NCBI RefSeq assembly: GCF_016808095.1
Contig: NC_068974.1
Span: 16,120,001-16,184,000, forward strand
Direction of reading: 5' to 3'
From: Vigna angularis
Taxonomy: Eukaryota; Streptophyta; Magnoliopsida; Fabales; Fabaceae
DNA: 64,000 nt
A program made the position numbers and the translations under genes. Every line of letters begins with the position of its first letter. Position 1 is the first letter of the stretch. This document shows, piece by piece, positions 46,547 through 57,470 of this stretch. The notes under the pieces were generated by a model. It was given only the letters and a program-made list of their open reading frames with translations, ran no database searches and was not told where the DNA came from.

Positions 46547-47405
46547 TGTTACCAATTGAGGAGCATTGGTATCTTGAAGCTACTGTGAAGTTTTGATGAT
46601 GATAAAAGTTGAAAAAATTGAAGACTCTAAATGCATCTATGTTAAACGCATTTTGTAGAAACAAATGTATAGGATAAATTGTAATGATGTAAAAACTGTT
46701 AGAAGTTTTTGTATTTAGTGAGTCATTGCGCAAATAATCGATTATCAAGAGCCAATTTAGAAGAGAGTTGCTCACGTAAATAATCGATTATTACAAAGAA
46801 TAATAGATTATCATTGTTTCATTTAATACTGTCCAAGTCTTTGGAATAATCGATTATTGCTCAGGATAATCGATTATCACATTTTGAAAACCCCATAACG
46901 GACACAAATAATCGATTATCACTTATGATAATCGATTATCAATGGCAGTTGGGAGATGTCTTTTCAGTTTTTGTCCCTGCACGAAACTAGGCTTATAAAT
47001 AGAGGTCTTCACAGCTCTTAGAAAAAAACTTTTCAATTGAGAGTATTAGAGCTTTGTGCCTAAGGGAAGCTCTCTGTGAGTGAAAAGGATCTATGCCATT
47101 TTGAGAATACAGTTTGTCTGAGGAAGTTCTCAAAGTGATAGAGTTCTCTTGTCTGGTCTTGTGAATAGGAGAAGCTCGCACTTTGTGTGTCAAAGGTCGG
47201 AGCAGTTCTCTTCAAGTTGGCAGAGCTGTTACTTCTGGTTCGTGCGTCGAAGGAAGCTCTTCCGGTTCGTTTGTCGAAGGAAGTTACTTGTTGCACTCTT
47301 CTGGTTTGTTTGTCGAAGGAGGTGTTTTCTATTTTTTGCTCATTTCATTATCTTGTAATCTGTACAACTATATTTTTAGTGAAAAAGGTTAATCACTATT
47401 TATAG
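46547..47405 (+). repeat. 5' LTR of C (minimum extent)
   Basis: Homology to the 3' LTR runs to 47405; the true end may be further right (an ACTCTTAACA lies at about 47484-47493). It is rich in the palindrome TAATCGATTA. TATA-like TATAAATA at 46994-47001. Confidence 0.7.
46994..47001 (+). promoter_or_regulatory. Putative TATA box in the 5' LTR of C
   Basis: TATAAATA followed by GAGG, about 45 bp before the conserved TTCAATTGAGAG block. This segment is deleted from the 3' LTR. Confidence 0.45.
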
Positions 47406-47524
47406 TGATTAACGACTGGACGTAGAATCTTTTGATTCGAACCAGGATAAAAATTCTGTGTTGATTTTCTTGATCCCTAAACTCTTAACACATCAACTGT
47501 TCGATAAAAGTTCGCTAAGAAAAT

Positions 47525-48660
47525 CAATTTTTGGAGTCTATTGACAAGGGTATTTGGGAAGTTGTTATGAATGGACCAATTGTTCCCACTATTTTTGTAA
47601 ATGATATGCAGGTAGAAAAACCATTTTTACAGTGGACTATGGATGAAAATAGAATGGCACAATATGATGTTAGGGCTAGGAACATAATTTTCTCTGCACT
47701 AACCCTTAATGATTTTTTCAAAGTTTCTGTTTATGAAAGTGCTCAGGAAATGTGGGAATTTTTAAGAGTCACTCATGATAAAGTCACAGATGTTGTTAAG
47801 TTGACGTTGTTTGATTCAAGCTCCTCAAGCTCAAACAATTCAAATGAGCAAGAAAATTTATGCTTAATTGCCAGCAATGAATCATCTAAAAGCCAACTCT
47901 TGAAGAAAAAGAAGGACAATCAAGGCTCCTCATCAAGCTTTAAATGTTATGGATGTGGTGAAAGAGGCCATATAAAACTCGTTTGTCCAATTATCAAGAA
48001 AATTCACAAAAAGAAGAAGGTCCACATTGCTTGGGTTGATAATGCCTCAAGTAGTTCAAGTGATTTTGTTCAAGAAGCAAACTTATGTTTGACAGCTAAT
48101 GTTGATGACACTGCAAGCCAAGTAAATTGCTCTAGCCTTGACACTAGTGAATTTGATGTACAAAAATCTTTTCTTGAATTGCTTGATGAATCTGAGAAAT
48201 TAAATGTTGCTCATAAAAATTTGAAAAAGGAGTTTAAAGAATTGCAAATTAAATAGGAGAAAGCATTAGATGAGGAAGTTATTTTAAGAAATAAAATATG
48301 CAATTTAGAAATGAAAGAAATTACAAATGTTGAACATCCTATTGAATGCCTTTCATGTAAGATTCACGTGCTTGATATTGATACTCTTGAAAATCTGCTT
48401 GAAGTTGCAACTAGAAATAATAATGTTGAAATGCCTATACCTGTTAAAAAGGTTTATAAAAACAAAAGTGTTTTTAAAAGTAAGAACCAAATTAAAAGAA
48501 CCCGTAGGGTATGGGTTGAAAAAGGAACTGTGTCTTATAGAAACCCAAATGTTGTCACATGCTTTTATTGTATGAAAAAGGGGCACACTTCTAAAAAATG
48601 TAGAATTAAACATTTTGATGTTCCAAATGGAAAATATGCTTGGATTCCTGTTATAAAGTA
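47525..48660 (+). pseudogene. SIRE-like Gag of element C
   Basis: The frame begins mid-domain: SIDKGIWEVVMNGPIVPT, then NIIFSALTLNDFFKV and AQEMWEFLRVTHDKV (copia gag, UBN2-type). A zinc knuckle CYGCGERGHIKLVC (about codon 140) and a Ser-rich acidic stretch follow. A TAG at 48254-48256 interrupts it. The same frame resumes with EMKEITNVEHPIECLSC, a second knuckle CFYCMKKGHTSKKC and ends IPVIK at 48661. Two CCHC knuckles would bind RNA. There is no protease, integrase or RT. Confidence 0.8.
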
Positions 48661-48661
48661 A

Positions 48662-49384
48662 ATTGTCTCTAACCTCAAAGGACCCAAATGAGATTATGGG
48701 GACCAAAACTCTATTGTTTTGTTTTGTAGGTTAATTTTTCAAAAGGAAAAGAAGGCTCTATGGTATCCTATTATTTTTTAAGAGCTTTGAAATAATTTAT
48801 GAATGTGTGTTTTTCGGAAATTAACGTAAATAATCGATTACCAAGGGTAATAATCGATTATCTCGTCCTCAAAAATTTGGATTTTGGAAATTTGGCTCGC
48901 ACATAATCGATTATTTAAAGTAATAATCGATTATCTTAAGTCACAACGTAAAAAAAAAATTAAATTTTTTTGAGTCTATTTTTAAAAGGGGATTATTACA
49001 TTCATGGGAAGATATATGAGTTTGTTAGATATCTTGTTTATATCTCTATTATGGATTAATTAATACTATTTGTACTTCTTAATTAGAGTTGAATTTCTTC
49101 TTATATTCCATGAGGTATTATGTTCTTTCATGTTATGAAATTTCAATTTTATTTCTGTTTTGAAATGCATTAATTCTTTTGTTGAGGAGGAGAAAATTTT
49201 GAGGGGAAGTTTTTTCCACTTTTTTACTTTTCACTTATGATCAAAAAGGGGGAGAAAACTTCTAATTTAAGTAGTGTAGTTATTACTAACATGTTTGTAT
49301 GTTTGTAAGTATGAAATCTATGCAGGAAATTAGAAATGCTTTTAACAAGAATATATTTTTTATCATCATCAAAAAGGGGGAGAT
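48662..49384 (+). other. 3' interior of C
   Basis: Non-coding. It contains four more TAATCGATTA-type palindromes (about 48830-48940) and two polypurine-like AAAAAGGGGGAGA tracts (about 49224 and 49372). Confidence 0.6.
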
Positions 49385-49980
49385 TGTTACCAATGAGGAG
49401 CATTGGTATCTTGAAGCTATTGTGAAGTTTTGATGATGATAAAAGCTGAAAAATTGAAGACTCTAAATGCATCTTTGTTAAACTCATTTTGTAGAAACAA
49501 ATGTATAGGATAAATTGTAATGATGTAAAAACAGTTAGAAGTTTTCGTATTTAGTGAGTCATTGCGCAAATAATCGATTATCAAGAGCCAATTTAGAAAA
49601 AAAAAATTCAATTGAGAGTATTAGAGCTTTGTGCCTAAGGGAAGCTCTTTGTGAGTGAAAAGGATCTATGCCATTTTGAGAATACAGTTTGTCTGAGGAA
49701 GTTCTCAAAGTGATAGAGTGCTCTTGTCTGGTCTTGTGAATAGGAGAAGCTCGCACTTTGTGTGTAAAAGGTCGAAGCAGTTCTCTTCAAGTTGGTAGAG
49801 CTGTTACTTCCGGTTCGTGCGTCGAAGGAAGCTCTTCCGGTTCGTTTGTCGAAGGAAGTTACTTGTTGCACTCTTCTGGTTCGTTTGTCGAAGGAGGTGG
49901 TTTCTATTCTTTGCTCATTTCATTATCTTGTAATTTGTACAACTATATTTTTAGTGAAAAAGGTTAATCACTATTTATAG
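49385..49980 (+). repeat. 3' LTR of C, internally deleted
   Basis: 596 bp. Compared with the 5' LTR it lacks about 261 bp between two TTAGA words (46757 and 47018 in the 5' copy), including the TATA-like motif and most TAATCGATTA palindromes. Confidence 0.8.
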
Positions 49981-50072
49981 TGTTTAGTGCCGAGAGTCCT
50001 CTAGGATACAATACTTGGTCTTACCATTTTATATTACTTGTGCGATTTTGTATACTTGCCAATCTGTCAACA

Positions 50073-51640
50073 GCTATCTCATGTAGAGGTGTTTCAGAAT
50101 GAGAAGAGTTTAAATCGTTCGGTCAAAAGTAAGGGGAGTGTAGATCATTCGGTTATAAGTGATTTTTTGGACATTTTTTTCGGAAGAGGTGCTTGGATTA
50201 CCTCCTCAGAGAGAAGTGGAATTTTCTATTAATCTGGTGCTAGGAGTAGGGCCAATATCAATAGCTCCTTATAGGATGACTCTAGAAGAGTTAACCGAGC
50301 TAAAGAATCATATTGAAGACCTGCTTGAGAAGCAATGCATTCGATCAAGTGTTTCACCTTGGGGTGCTCTGGTGTTGTTAGTAAAGAAGAAGGATGGTAG
50401 TTCTCGGTTGTGCGTGGATTATAGGCAGTTGAACAAGTTATCCATCAAGAACAAGTATCTGTTGCCTAGGATTGACGATTTGATGGATCAACTGTATGGG
50501 GCTACAGTGTTTTCTAAGATAGACCTAAGGTCAGGTTATCACCAGATTCTAGTCAAGGAGGGTGATGTTCAGAAGATTGCATTCAGATCCAGATATGGTC
50601 ATTATGAGTATGTAGTAATGTTGTTCGATGTTACTAACTCTCCGGCTATATTCATCGATTACATGAACCGCATCTTCAGACCATTTCTAGATAAGTTTGT
50701 GGTCGTCTTCATTGATGACATTCTTATCTATTCCAAGACTAGGGAAGAGCATGAATTTCATCTTAGAACAGCACTACGTGTGTTAAGAGAAAAGAAGTTG
50801 TATGCTAAGTTGTCCAAGTACGAGTTTTGGATGGAAGAAGTGCAGTTTTTGGCACATGTGATCTCGACTGGTGGTATTTCTGTAGATCCGGCTAAGGTGC
50901 AAGCGGTGCTTCGGTGGAAAAGGCCTCAGTCGGTCACGGAGATTAGGAGCTTTATTGGTTTAGCGAGCTATTACTGTTGTTTTATTGAAGGATTTTCTAA
51001 GACAGTAGCGTCGTTAACTCAATTGACTAGAAAAGATCAACCTTTCGCTTGGACCGGTCGGTGTGAAGATAGTTTTCAGGAGCTAAATCAAAGGTTGACA
51101 AGTGCTCCTGTGTTGATAATTTCGGATGCAGGTAAAGCCTTTGAGGTATTCTGTGATGCTTCCTACCAAGGGTTGGGTTGTGTGTTAATGCAAGAAAGAA
51201 AAGCGATTGCTTATGCTTCAAGACAATTGAAAGTTCATGAGAAGAATTACCCTACACATGATCTTGAGTTGGAAGTTGTGGTTTTTGCTTTGAAGATTTG
51301 GAGGCACTATCTCTACGGCGCCAAATTTCAAGTGTTCAGTGATCATAAGAGTTTGAAGTACCTCTTTGATCAAACGGAGTTGAACATGAGGCAGCGAAGA
51401 TGGATGGAGATCCTTAAGGATTTCGAGTTTGAGTTGTTGTATCATCCAAGCAAGGCTAATGTGGTAGCTAATGCCTTGAGCCGAAAGACTGTGCATGTAT
51501 CTGCTATGATGGTTAAAGAACTGAGTTTGGTTGAGAGCTTCAGATATTTAATACTACATGTGGAGATGGAACTGAACAACTTTATCTGCAGTAGTTTTGT
51601 ACTAGCAAGTGGATTGTTGGACAACATCAGAGAAAGGTAG
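50073..51640 (+). pseudogene. Tekay/Del-like reverse transcriptase and RNase H
   Basis: It continues the protease fragment ending at 17230. Motifs in order: [54 protein letters not shown] and the catalytic [10 protein letters not shown]; then RNase H with [18 protein letters not shown] and [14 protein letters not shown] frameshift lies near 50170 (FLDIF / EEVLGLPPQ). RT block B reads [14 protein letters not shown] where PFG-x-NAP is usual, a sign of decay. The open frame stops at 51640. Confidence 0.85.
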
Positions 51641-51649
51641 TCGGTTGAC

Positions 51650-52710
51650 AACGAGCTACTAAAGTTTCAAGGTTTGGTCGGTTCAGAATAGGGAAAGGAT
51701 TTCAGTGTAGGGACGGACGATCTCTTAAGGTTCAGAGGAAGAGTGTGTGTGCCTAGTGATTGGGAATTGAAGAGATTGATTCTTGAGGATGGACATCAGA
51801 GTCGTTTTAGCATGCATCCAGGCATGACTAAAATGTATCAGGACCTCAAGGAGTCATTTTGGTGGTCAGGTATGAAGAGAGATGTGACTCGGTTTATATC
51901 TTCATGTTTAACCTGTCAAAGAGCTAAAGTGGAGCATCAACAACCGGGTGGGTTGTTACAATAGTTGGAAATTCCCGAGTGGAAATGGGATAACATTATT
52001 ATGGACTTTGTTACCCATTTACCCCGAAGAGTCAGAAGTCATAACGCTATTTGGGTGATAGTGGACAAGTTAACTAAAAGCGCTCATTTCCTTGCTATTA
52101 ATTTGAAGATGTTAATGGCCAAGTTGGCTCAGCTGTATATCAGAAAAGTAGTGAAGTTGCATGGAGTGTCGTCTAGTATAATTTCGGACAGAGATCCTCG
52201 GTTCACCTCTCGATTTTGGTAGTCATTACAGAGTGAATTAGGCAGTCGGTTGCAGATGAGTTCAGCTTATCATCCCTAAACAGACGGTTAGTCTAAGAGG
52301 ACAACCCAAACACTTGAGGATTTGTTGAGGACATGTGTTTTGGATCACTTGGGAATCTGGGATGAAGTGTTGCCATTGGTGAAATTCACCTACAACAATA
52401 GTTATCAGTTCAGCATTGGTATGACACCGTTCGAAGCCTTGTATGGAAGACGTTGTAGGATTTCTCTTTGTTGGTTTCAAGAAGGAGAATCAATGTTGAC
52501 TGGGCCAGAACTTCTTCAGACTACGGAAAAGGTGAAGCTAATTCAACAAAGGTTGAGGGCATCTCAAAGTAGGCAGAAGTCTTATGTCGATCGTAAGCGG
52601 ATGCCTTTAGAGTTTGCTAGTGGAGATCATGTTTTCCTCAAAGTAGCTCCAACTTCTAGTGTTGGAAGAGTTGTTCGGTCTAAGAAGTTATCTCCTAGGT
52701 TTATTGGTCT
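51650..52710 (+). pseudogene. Tekay/Del-like integrase
   Basis: Fragments share one degraded reading: zinc-binding region (FSMHPGMTKMYQDL, CLTCQRAKVEH), core ([29 protein letters not shown]) and C-terminal part (PFEALYGRRCRISLCW, KSYVDRKRMPLEF). In-frame stops occur near 51962, 52220, 52277 and 52289. The catalytic Glu position reads SKRTTQ instead of SERTTQ. The frame ends at KLSPRFIG, where the chromodomain-containing tail should follow; instead the 36-bp repeat array begins. Confidence 0.8.
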
Positions 52711-52819
52711 TAGTGAGGTGTGTGATCTCTTAATAGCGATCGATCTTAGTAGGTTATGAGATCTCTTAGTATTTATCGGTCTTAGTAGGTGTGTGGTCTC
52801 TTAGTAGCGATCATTCTTA
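52711..52819. repeat. 36-bp tandem array, left part
   Basis: Three units with (G/A)(G/A)TCTCTTAGTAGCGATC at 52724, 52760 and 52795 (spacing 36 and 35 bp). The array is continued at 62863 across the CACTA insertion. Confidence 0.85.
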
Positions 52820-52975
52820 TACTACAAAAAATATTACAATTACATATGAATAATTATATACGAATTATAATCTGTATGTAATATAAATATTATATACAAA
52901 TTTTATATACGAATTTTTAAAAAGAAATACATACAGATGTTACATACGGACCATCTGAAAAATCATTTTTTAAAA

Positions 52976-53812
52976 AGAAATTGAATTTACTAGGCACGGA
53001 ACCCTCGACCTCTCTCTCTCGAACCCTAATTCCACCTTTATTCCCTGCAACTTTCATTCCTCCTCCTCTCTCGACCTCTCCTCTCGAGCCTTAATTCTAT
53101 TTCACATTTCTCTGCAACCTTCCTTCCAGCTCTCCTCTTCCTTTCATTCTTCGTTCTTCTTGCATATAACTCTCACATAAAGTTATAAACACTGAAACAA
53201 CGACAGCAAGTTTCACCATCTTCACCCTCTTACTTTCCTTTTTCGCAGGGACACACAACATAAGCTTCTCTCATTTTCATTTTCAACCGCTCTCAAAACC
53301 CTCTAAAAGCATCTCGGTAAACCCTTTTCCTTTTTCTTATAATTTTCTATGTTTAAATATTTGTATAAAAATGATGATATTTATCTTAAAGAGTTGAACG
53401 ATCGATTTTCTTAAATCACCATCGTCAACTCTTCCTGCACGATCGGTGGAACTCGATTAGGGTTCCCGAATATCATTTGCGTCTCTGTGAGGATAAGAAA
53501 ATTTGGGTTTCTAAGAATAAAAAAATTAAGTTTTTTGAGGACAGGAAGGAAGAGAAGTGGGAATGAAGGAAATTTTGGGATAAAATCAAGAAGAAGGAAG
53601 AAAAAGGTGGTGATAATAAGTTTAGAGGCATTCATGAGGGCAAGGTTAAGGAAGAAGACACTGAAGGTGTCCATGGCTCAACTTCTTCCAAGGACACTGT
53701 ATTTGACAACCAAGGTTGTTGGTGTCAGTGCGTTTGCAGATGTAGGAGCTCATCCGAGGATATATCTTTGGCCGAGGTTTTTTCTTGTCTACCATTAATG
53801 CTTGTTTATAGA
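52976..53812 (+). other. CACTA interior, possibly captured 5' gene sequence
   Basis: CT-rich sequence like a plant 5' UTR (52990-53310), then a Lys/Arg-rich open stretch (53487-53798). Possible donor at CATCTCG|GTAAACC (about 53314). I do not recognise the product; no domain is visible. Confidence 0.35.
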
Positions 53813-54009
53813 AATTAATCTAACCCCGTGGTGATTTTTGCAAGGAACTCGGGGAAGGGGATTGGGCTTTTCAATGTTTGATTATATATTAGTTTAACTT
53901 GGTTGGGAGTTTGGTGTGATTTCTATTTTTCTATTTTGATGATGGTTATGACATGGATAGATATTATTTTTGGAATAAACTGACTTTTAAAAGGATGGTT
54001 ATATAGTGC

Positions 54010-55308
54010 TGATGGACAAATTTGTAAGCACCAAAATATGATGTCACAAACTTGTTTCACAATCGGCAAGTATGACCGAATCGTTCAAGTAATAAACTTG
54101 GTAAGACCAAGTATCGTTCTTCCCAAAGGACTCACGGCCTAGTTTAGTTGTGTGGTTTGTTGATTAGCTAAGACTTACAAACGAAATAATTGGATTTTAT
54201 ATGCAAGACGAAAAACTAAACATGTATGCATGAATTGATCAATGGCAAAGACAAAAGATAAACACTTTCAATGGATTATATGAATGAATATGTTGTTGGG
54301 GGTCAATTTCATCTCATCCACTCTCATACATTTTAGGAATTCAACATTCAAATCATCATTGTTAATGCCACTCTCTAAAGTACCATTCTAGATGGCTTCT
54401 CCCTAATCAAATAGTTCATACAATTCCTAGCATTCCTAATGATTAGTTCATGAGTGCAGGAGCTTAACGACAACCAATATAATATTGTCAGTATAATATT
54501 GGGAGAAATTCCCCGGATCTAGACTTCCCCGTACGTGTCCGTATCGACAAAACCAATAATCATGCAATAGAATGAGTTAAACAATGCAAGCATTAAGCAA
54601 AGAGGAAAAACCCTAACTAATGATGAAAGAAAGCATAAGTCTTAGATTAAGATGCAAGCATAAATTCCATATATGAGAGCTTCAAGAGATTACATTGATT
54701 CCCCAACAAACATACAAGGTTTAGTTCACCATATTCATGGTGAACCTAGATGAACAATAATGAAAGAATGAAAGAATAAACCCAATAAAGGTGAAGAGGT
54801 AGCCTGAGCATCCAAGATCCTCCTTCAAAGGGGTGGAAGAGAGAGTGTTTGCCTCGTTTCTGCCAAAGATGTCTAACCCTAGGACGTGCAAGCCCTTATA
54901 TACTAATCTAGAGTTACAAAAGATTACAAAAGCCCAAGCCCAAAAAGTGCCGCTCAGCGGTGGTTGCGCGTCTTCTTTCTTCCCCTCAGCGGCCATTTTG
55001 CCCCTCAGCGGTTCCAACGTGACTCCTTGAGTGCCGCTCAGCGGTAAATTACCGCTGAGCGGTGCCTTCGTCTTCTCTTTTTGCACTCTTTCTTGTCTTT
55101 TCTAATGTCACTTCTCTCCTTCTTCACTCTTTTCACTAAATTCACCTTAAAACCTGCACAAAACACTCAAATCAAGCATAAACCTGTCCAGCTCTCTTAT
55201 TTCTGAAAATATAGATAAAAGCATTGATTTCAAGCTAGTTTCTAAGTCTAAAGGTTGCTTTTAGTATCAATTTTAAGCATGAAAATAACAGTTTTTCAAC
55301 TGTTATCA
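54010..55308 (-). repeat. 3' LTR of B3
   Basis: 1299 bp. It lacks the 17-bp extra CCGCTCAGCGG-containing unit present in the 5' copy at about 59891. Confidence 0.9.
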
Positions 55309-56520
55309 CAACCCCAAACTTAGAACTTTGCTTGTCCTCAAGCAAACAAAATGTAACTCCATCTCCAACCAATTCATATGATGATTCACTCATTCAAAAT
55401 CCTTTTCTCAAGATAAGTAACAACTTCATTCAAACTTATGACCAAGATTCAATTAAGATGTGCACATGCTTTAGTGTTCACAAAGTCATTTAAATTCCAA
55501 CAAATGCTATTTTTCATGAATGATCAATCACTTAAGCATGGATGTTCATGTGCTTATGGAATATTTCCTCACTAGGTAAAGTGTTTCACTCACCACACAA
55601 GTGTATAAGAGGTATAGTGTTTCGCTCATTCACTCCACTATCACAATGTCACATGAATCAACTTTGCCTTTTATTTTACCATAATCAAAACAATCACAAG
55701 CATGCATCATCAAAAGGACTTTTCACTGGCTTATAATGTGGCTGGGCTAACAAGAAAATTGGTTTTTCTGGATCGCAAAATCCTTGAGTTAAGAGAATCA
55801 TAACAACACAATCATCTTATTCATTCCCAACTTGCCTTTTACAATTGCAATTGCATTGAGCTTTACTTCTTTTTCTTTTCTTTTCTTTTTCTTTGCATAT
55901 TCTTACTTTTTAGCTCTTAGCTCAATGCTTTTTATGTTTTCCCAACAACCCCAAACTTGAACATTTAACAATACCACACAAGATCTTCTACTTAACTCAA
56001 GGTAAAGATTTTCAATCAAAGGTTTCAAGTGTATGTTCAAGGCTAAGGGTTCAAAGGATAGAACACAAAGTGTTCTCTTTTAGTGGGCTAATTTTTGTAT
56101 TTGGCCAATAAAAAGGGTTTCAACAACACGGCCTTGATCATATGATGCAAAACAAGCAATTGATTCAATCATAGAAAACCTGGGCAAAATCATTCATGCT
56201 TTCAAAGTAATAGCATTCAACAATAACAACTCTGGAGCTCAAAACCTCACATATAAGCTCATTCACATTTGACATACACATCCTGCTTAATTTCACAATC
56301 ACAATCATGATATCCTGCATTTGTTCACAAAGCTTGTGAATCACCTGTATAAGCATTTAATGTGCACATCATCTCAACATCAATCAATCAATAAGCATCA
56401 TCAAGCATTACTTATCAAACAATCACAGTTAATAGCAAACCATCACACAAACCAGGTTTCCAACAGAGTACATCAAACCCTAATATAAAAACAAAAACAA
56501 ATAAGTTCAGAAAACTTAAA
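55309..56520 (-). other. 3' non-coding region of B3
   Basis: Homologous to 24087-25312 and 35190-36401, with a polypurine tract next to the LTR. No ORF of note. Confidence 0.65.
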
Positions 56521-56559
56521 CCAACAAAAGCATAAGCATATGATAGCATTCATCAGCAA

Positions 56560-56665
56560 ATGCTATCTCAGCTCCTCATCAGTCTGAGCTGTCCTCTGTA
56601 TCTTCCTCTTCTTGGATCTTCTAGTCTTGATTCTTTTTGCCCGATGAGGAGGCCATCCCTGCATC
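56560..56665 (-). pseudogene. Collapsed remnant of the env-position ORF in B3
   Basis: The minus strand reads MASSSGKKNQD, then a stop, then EEEDTEDSSD followed by stops. That is the start and the acidic end of the ORF seen intact-length in A, with the whole middle deleted. A splice acceptor-like TGATGCAGGG precedes the ATG, as in A. Confidence 0.65.
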
Positions 56666-57142
56666 AAACATAATTCACAAAACCAAAAGATACATTGTTA
56701 AGCATTAGTAAACCACAATGAAGAAATCAGCCCCTTCAATGATGCTCTCTCCCAACCCCAAACTTAGATGGAAAACTAGTGAGCAAGTGAGTGGAAGAGA
56801 TTTTTTTCTTAAGAGGTAAGAGTGAAAAGATGTGGAAAACCTAGGAGAAGATGTGTGGAAGTGTTTGTGCAGAGAGAAGCCAGAAAATAAACCCTAAAAC
56901 GCAGCTTGGGGTATAACAATACCCTAATGGGCTCGGGTCCCGCTAAGGGGAACTTAAGCCCATCTGCGATAGTACCGCTCAGCGGTAATTGCCGCTCAGC
57001 GGCACTTTCGTGAAGTGCTCCTCTCCTTCTTTTCTTGACCTACGTGCCTTCCCTACATGTCCCTCATAGGTTCCCTGCAATTTAATGTTAAAAATGCTTA
57101 TGCAAATCCTAACTAAAAATAAACAAACAAAAACAATCAATC
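56666..57142 (-). other. Leader-like region of B3 env-position remnant
   Basis: Non-coding. It includes CCGCTCAGCGG boxes at about 56968-57003 and reads on the minus strand like the UTR leader upstream of the A ORF. Confidence 0.45.
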
Positions 57143-57470
57143 AACTGGGTTGCCTCCCAGGTAGCGCTTGTTTAACGTCACGAGCCTGACCCAAAATCCA
57201 CCAACACCCATCAGTAGGTGTTTCAAACTTACCAGCACCCATCAGTAGGTGCAAAATTTCTTACCAACACCCATCAGTAGGTGTTACAACATAGTATCCT
57301 TCAGTAGATACTTAACCACCTAGCATCCTTCAGTAGATGCTATCTCCAACAAAATAGTTACAAAATAAAGTCCACAACTTAAAAATTACAACACCAAAAT
57401 AAAATCAAAAGTTTATCAATCACTGGGTTGCCTCCCAGCAAGCGCTCTTTTAACGTCACTAGCTTGACCC
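57143..57470 (-). repeat. Two conserved motifs bracketing a minisatellite in B3
   Basis: Conserved post-pol motif copies lie at 57143-57193 and 57422-57470. Between them, CACCCATCAGTAGGTG recurs at about 57207, 57235 and 57268, with the variant ATCCTTCAGTAGATGC at about 57296-57340. Confidence 0.75.

Larger units (their letters stand above)
46547..49980 (+). mobile_element. Gag-only SIRE-like copia element C
   Basis: LTR-like ends starting TGTTACCAAT (46547 and 49385) enclose a gag-type reading frame and no pol. The host LTR is repeated as TGTTT on both sides (46542-46546, 49981-49985). A polypurine tract AAAAAGGGGGAGA lies at 49372-49383. No primer site was found and gag starts mid-domain, so the 5' interior is deleted. 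The 3' LTR ends in TTTATAG rather than CA. Confidence 0.8.
17231..50072 (+). mobile_element. Athila-like Ty3 element A with four nested insertions
   Basis: The two LTRs (5' 17231-19959, 3' 45269-50072, each itself interrupted) enclose a primer site, gag, protease, an env-position ORF and a polypurine tract, flanked by the perfect duplication GCTAT (17226-17230, 50073-50077). Removing D, B1, B2, C and their duplications leaves about 9.2 kb. No RT, RNase H or integrase coding is present, so A is non-autonomous, and all its frames carry lesions. It is inserted in the Tekay-like element between protease and RT. Confidence 0.9.
45269..50072 (+). repeat. 3' LTR of element A, split by element C
   Basis: Segments 45269-46546 and 49986-50072 (about 1365 bp) begin TGTAATAACGGTTTAAAAT and end CCAATCTGTCAACA. 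It keeps a fuller GC-box region (CGCCCGCCGCCCGGGCGGGC at 45569-45588) than the 5' copy. Confidence 0.85.
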
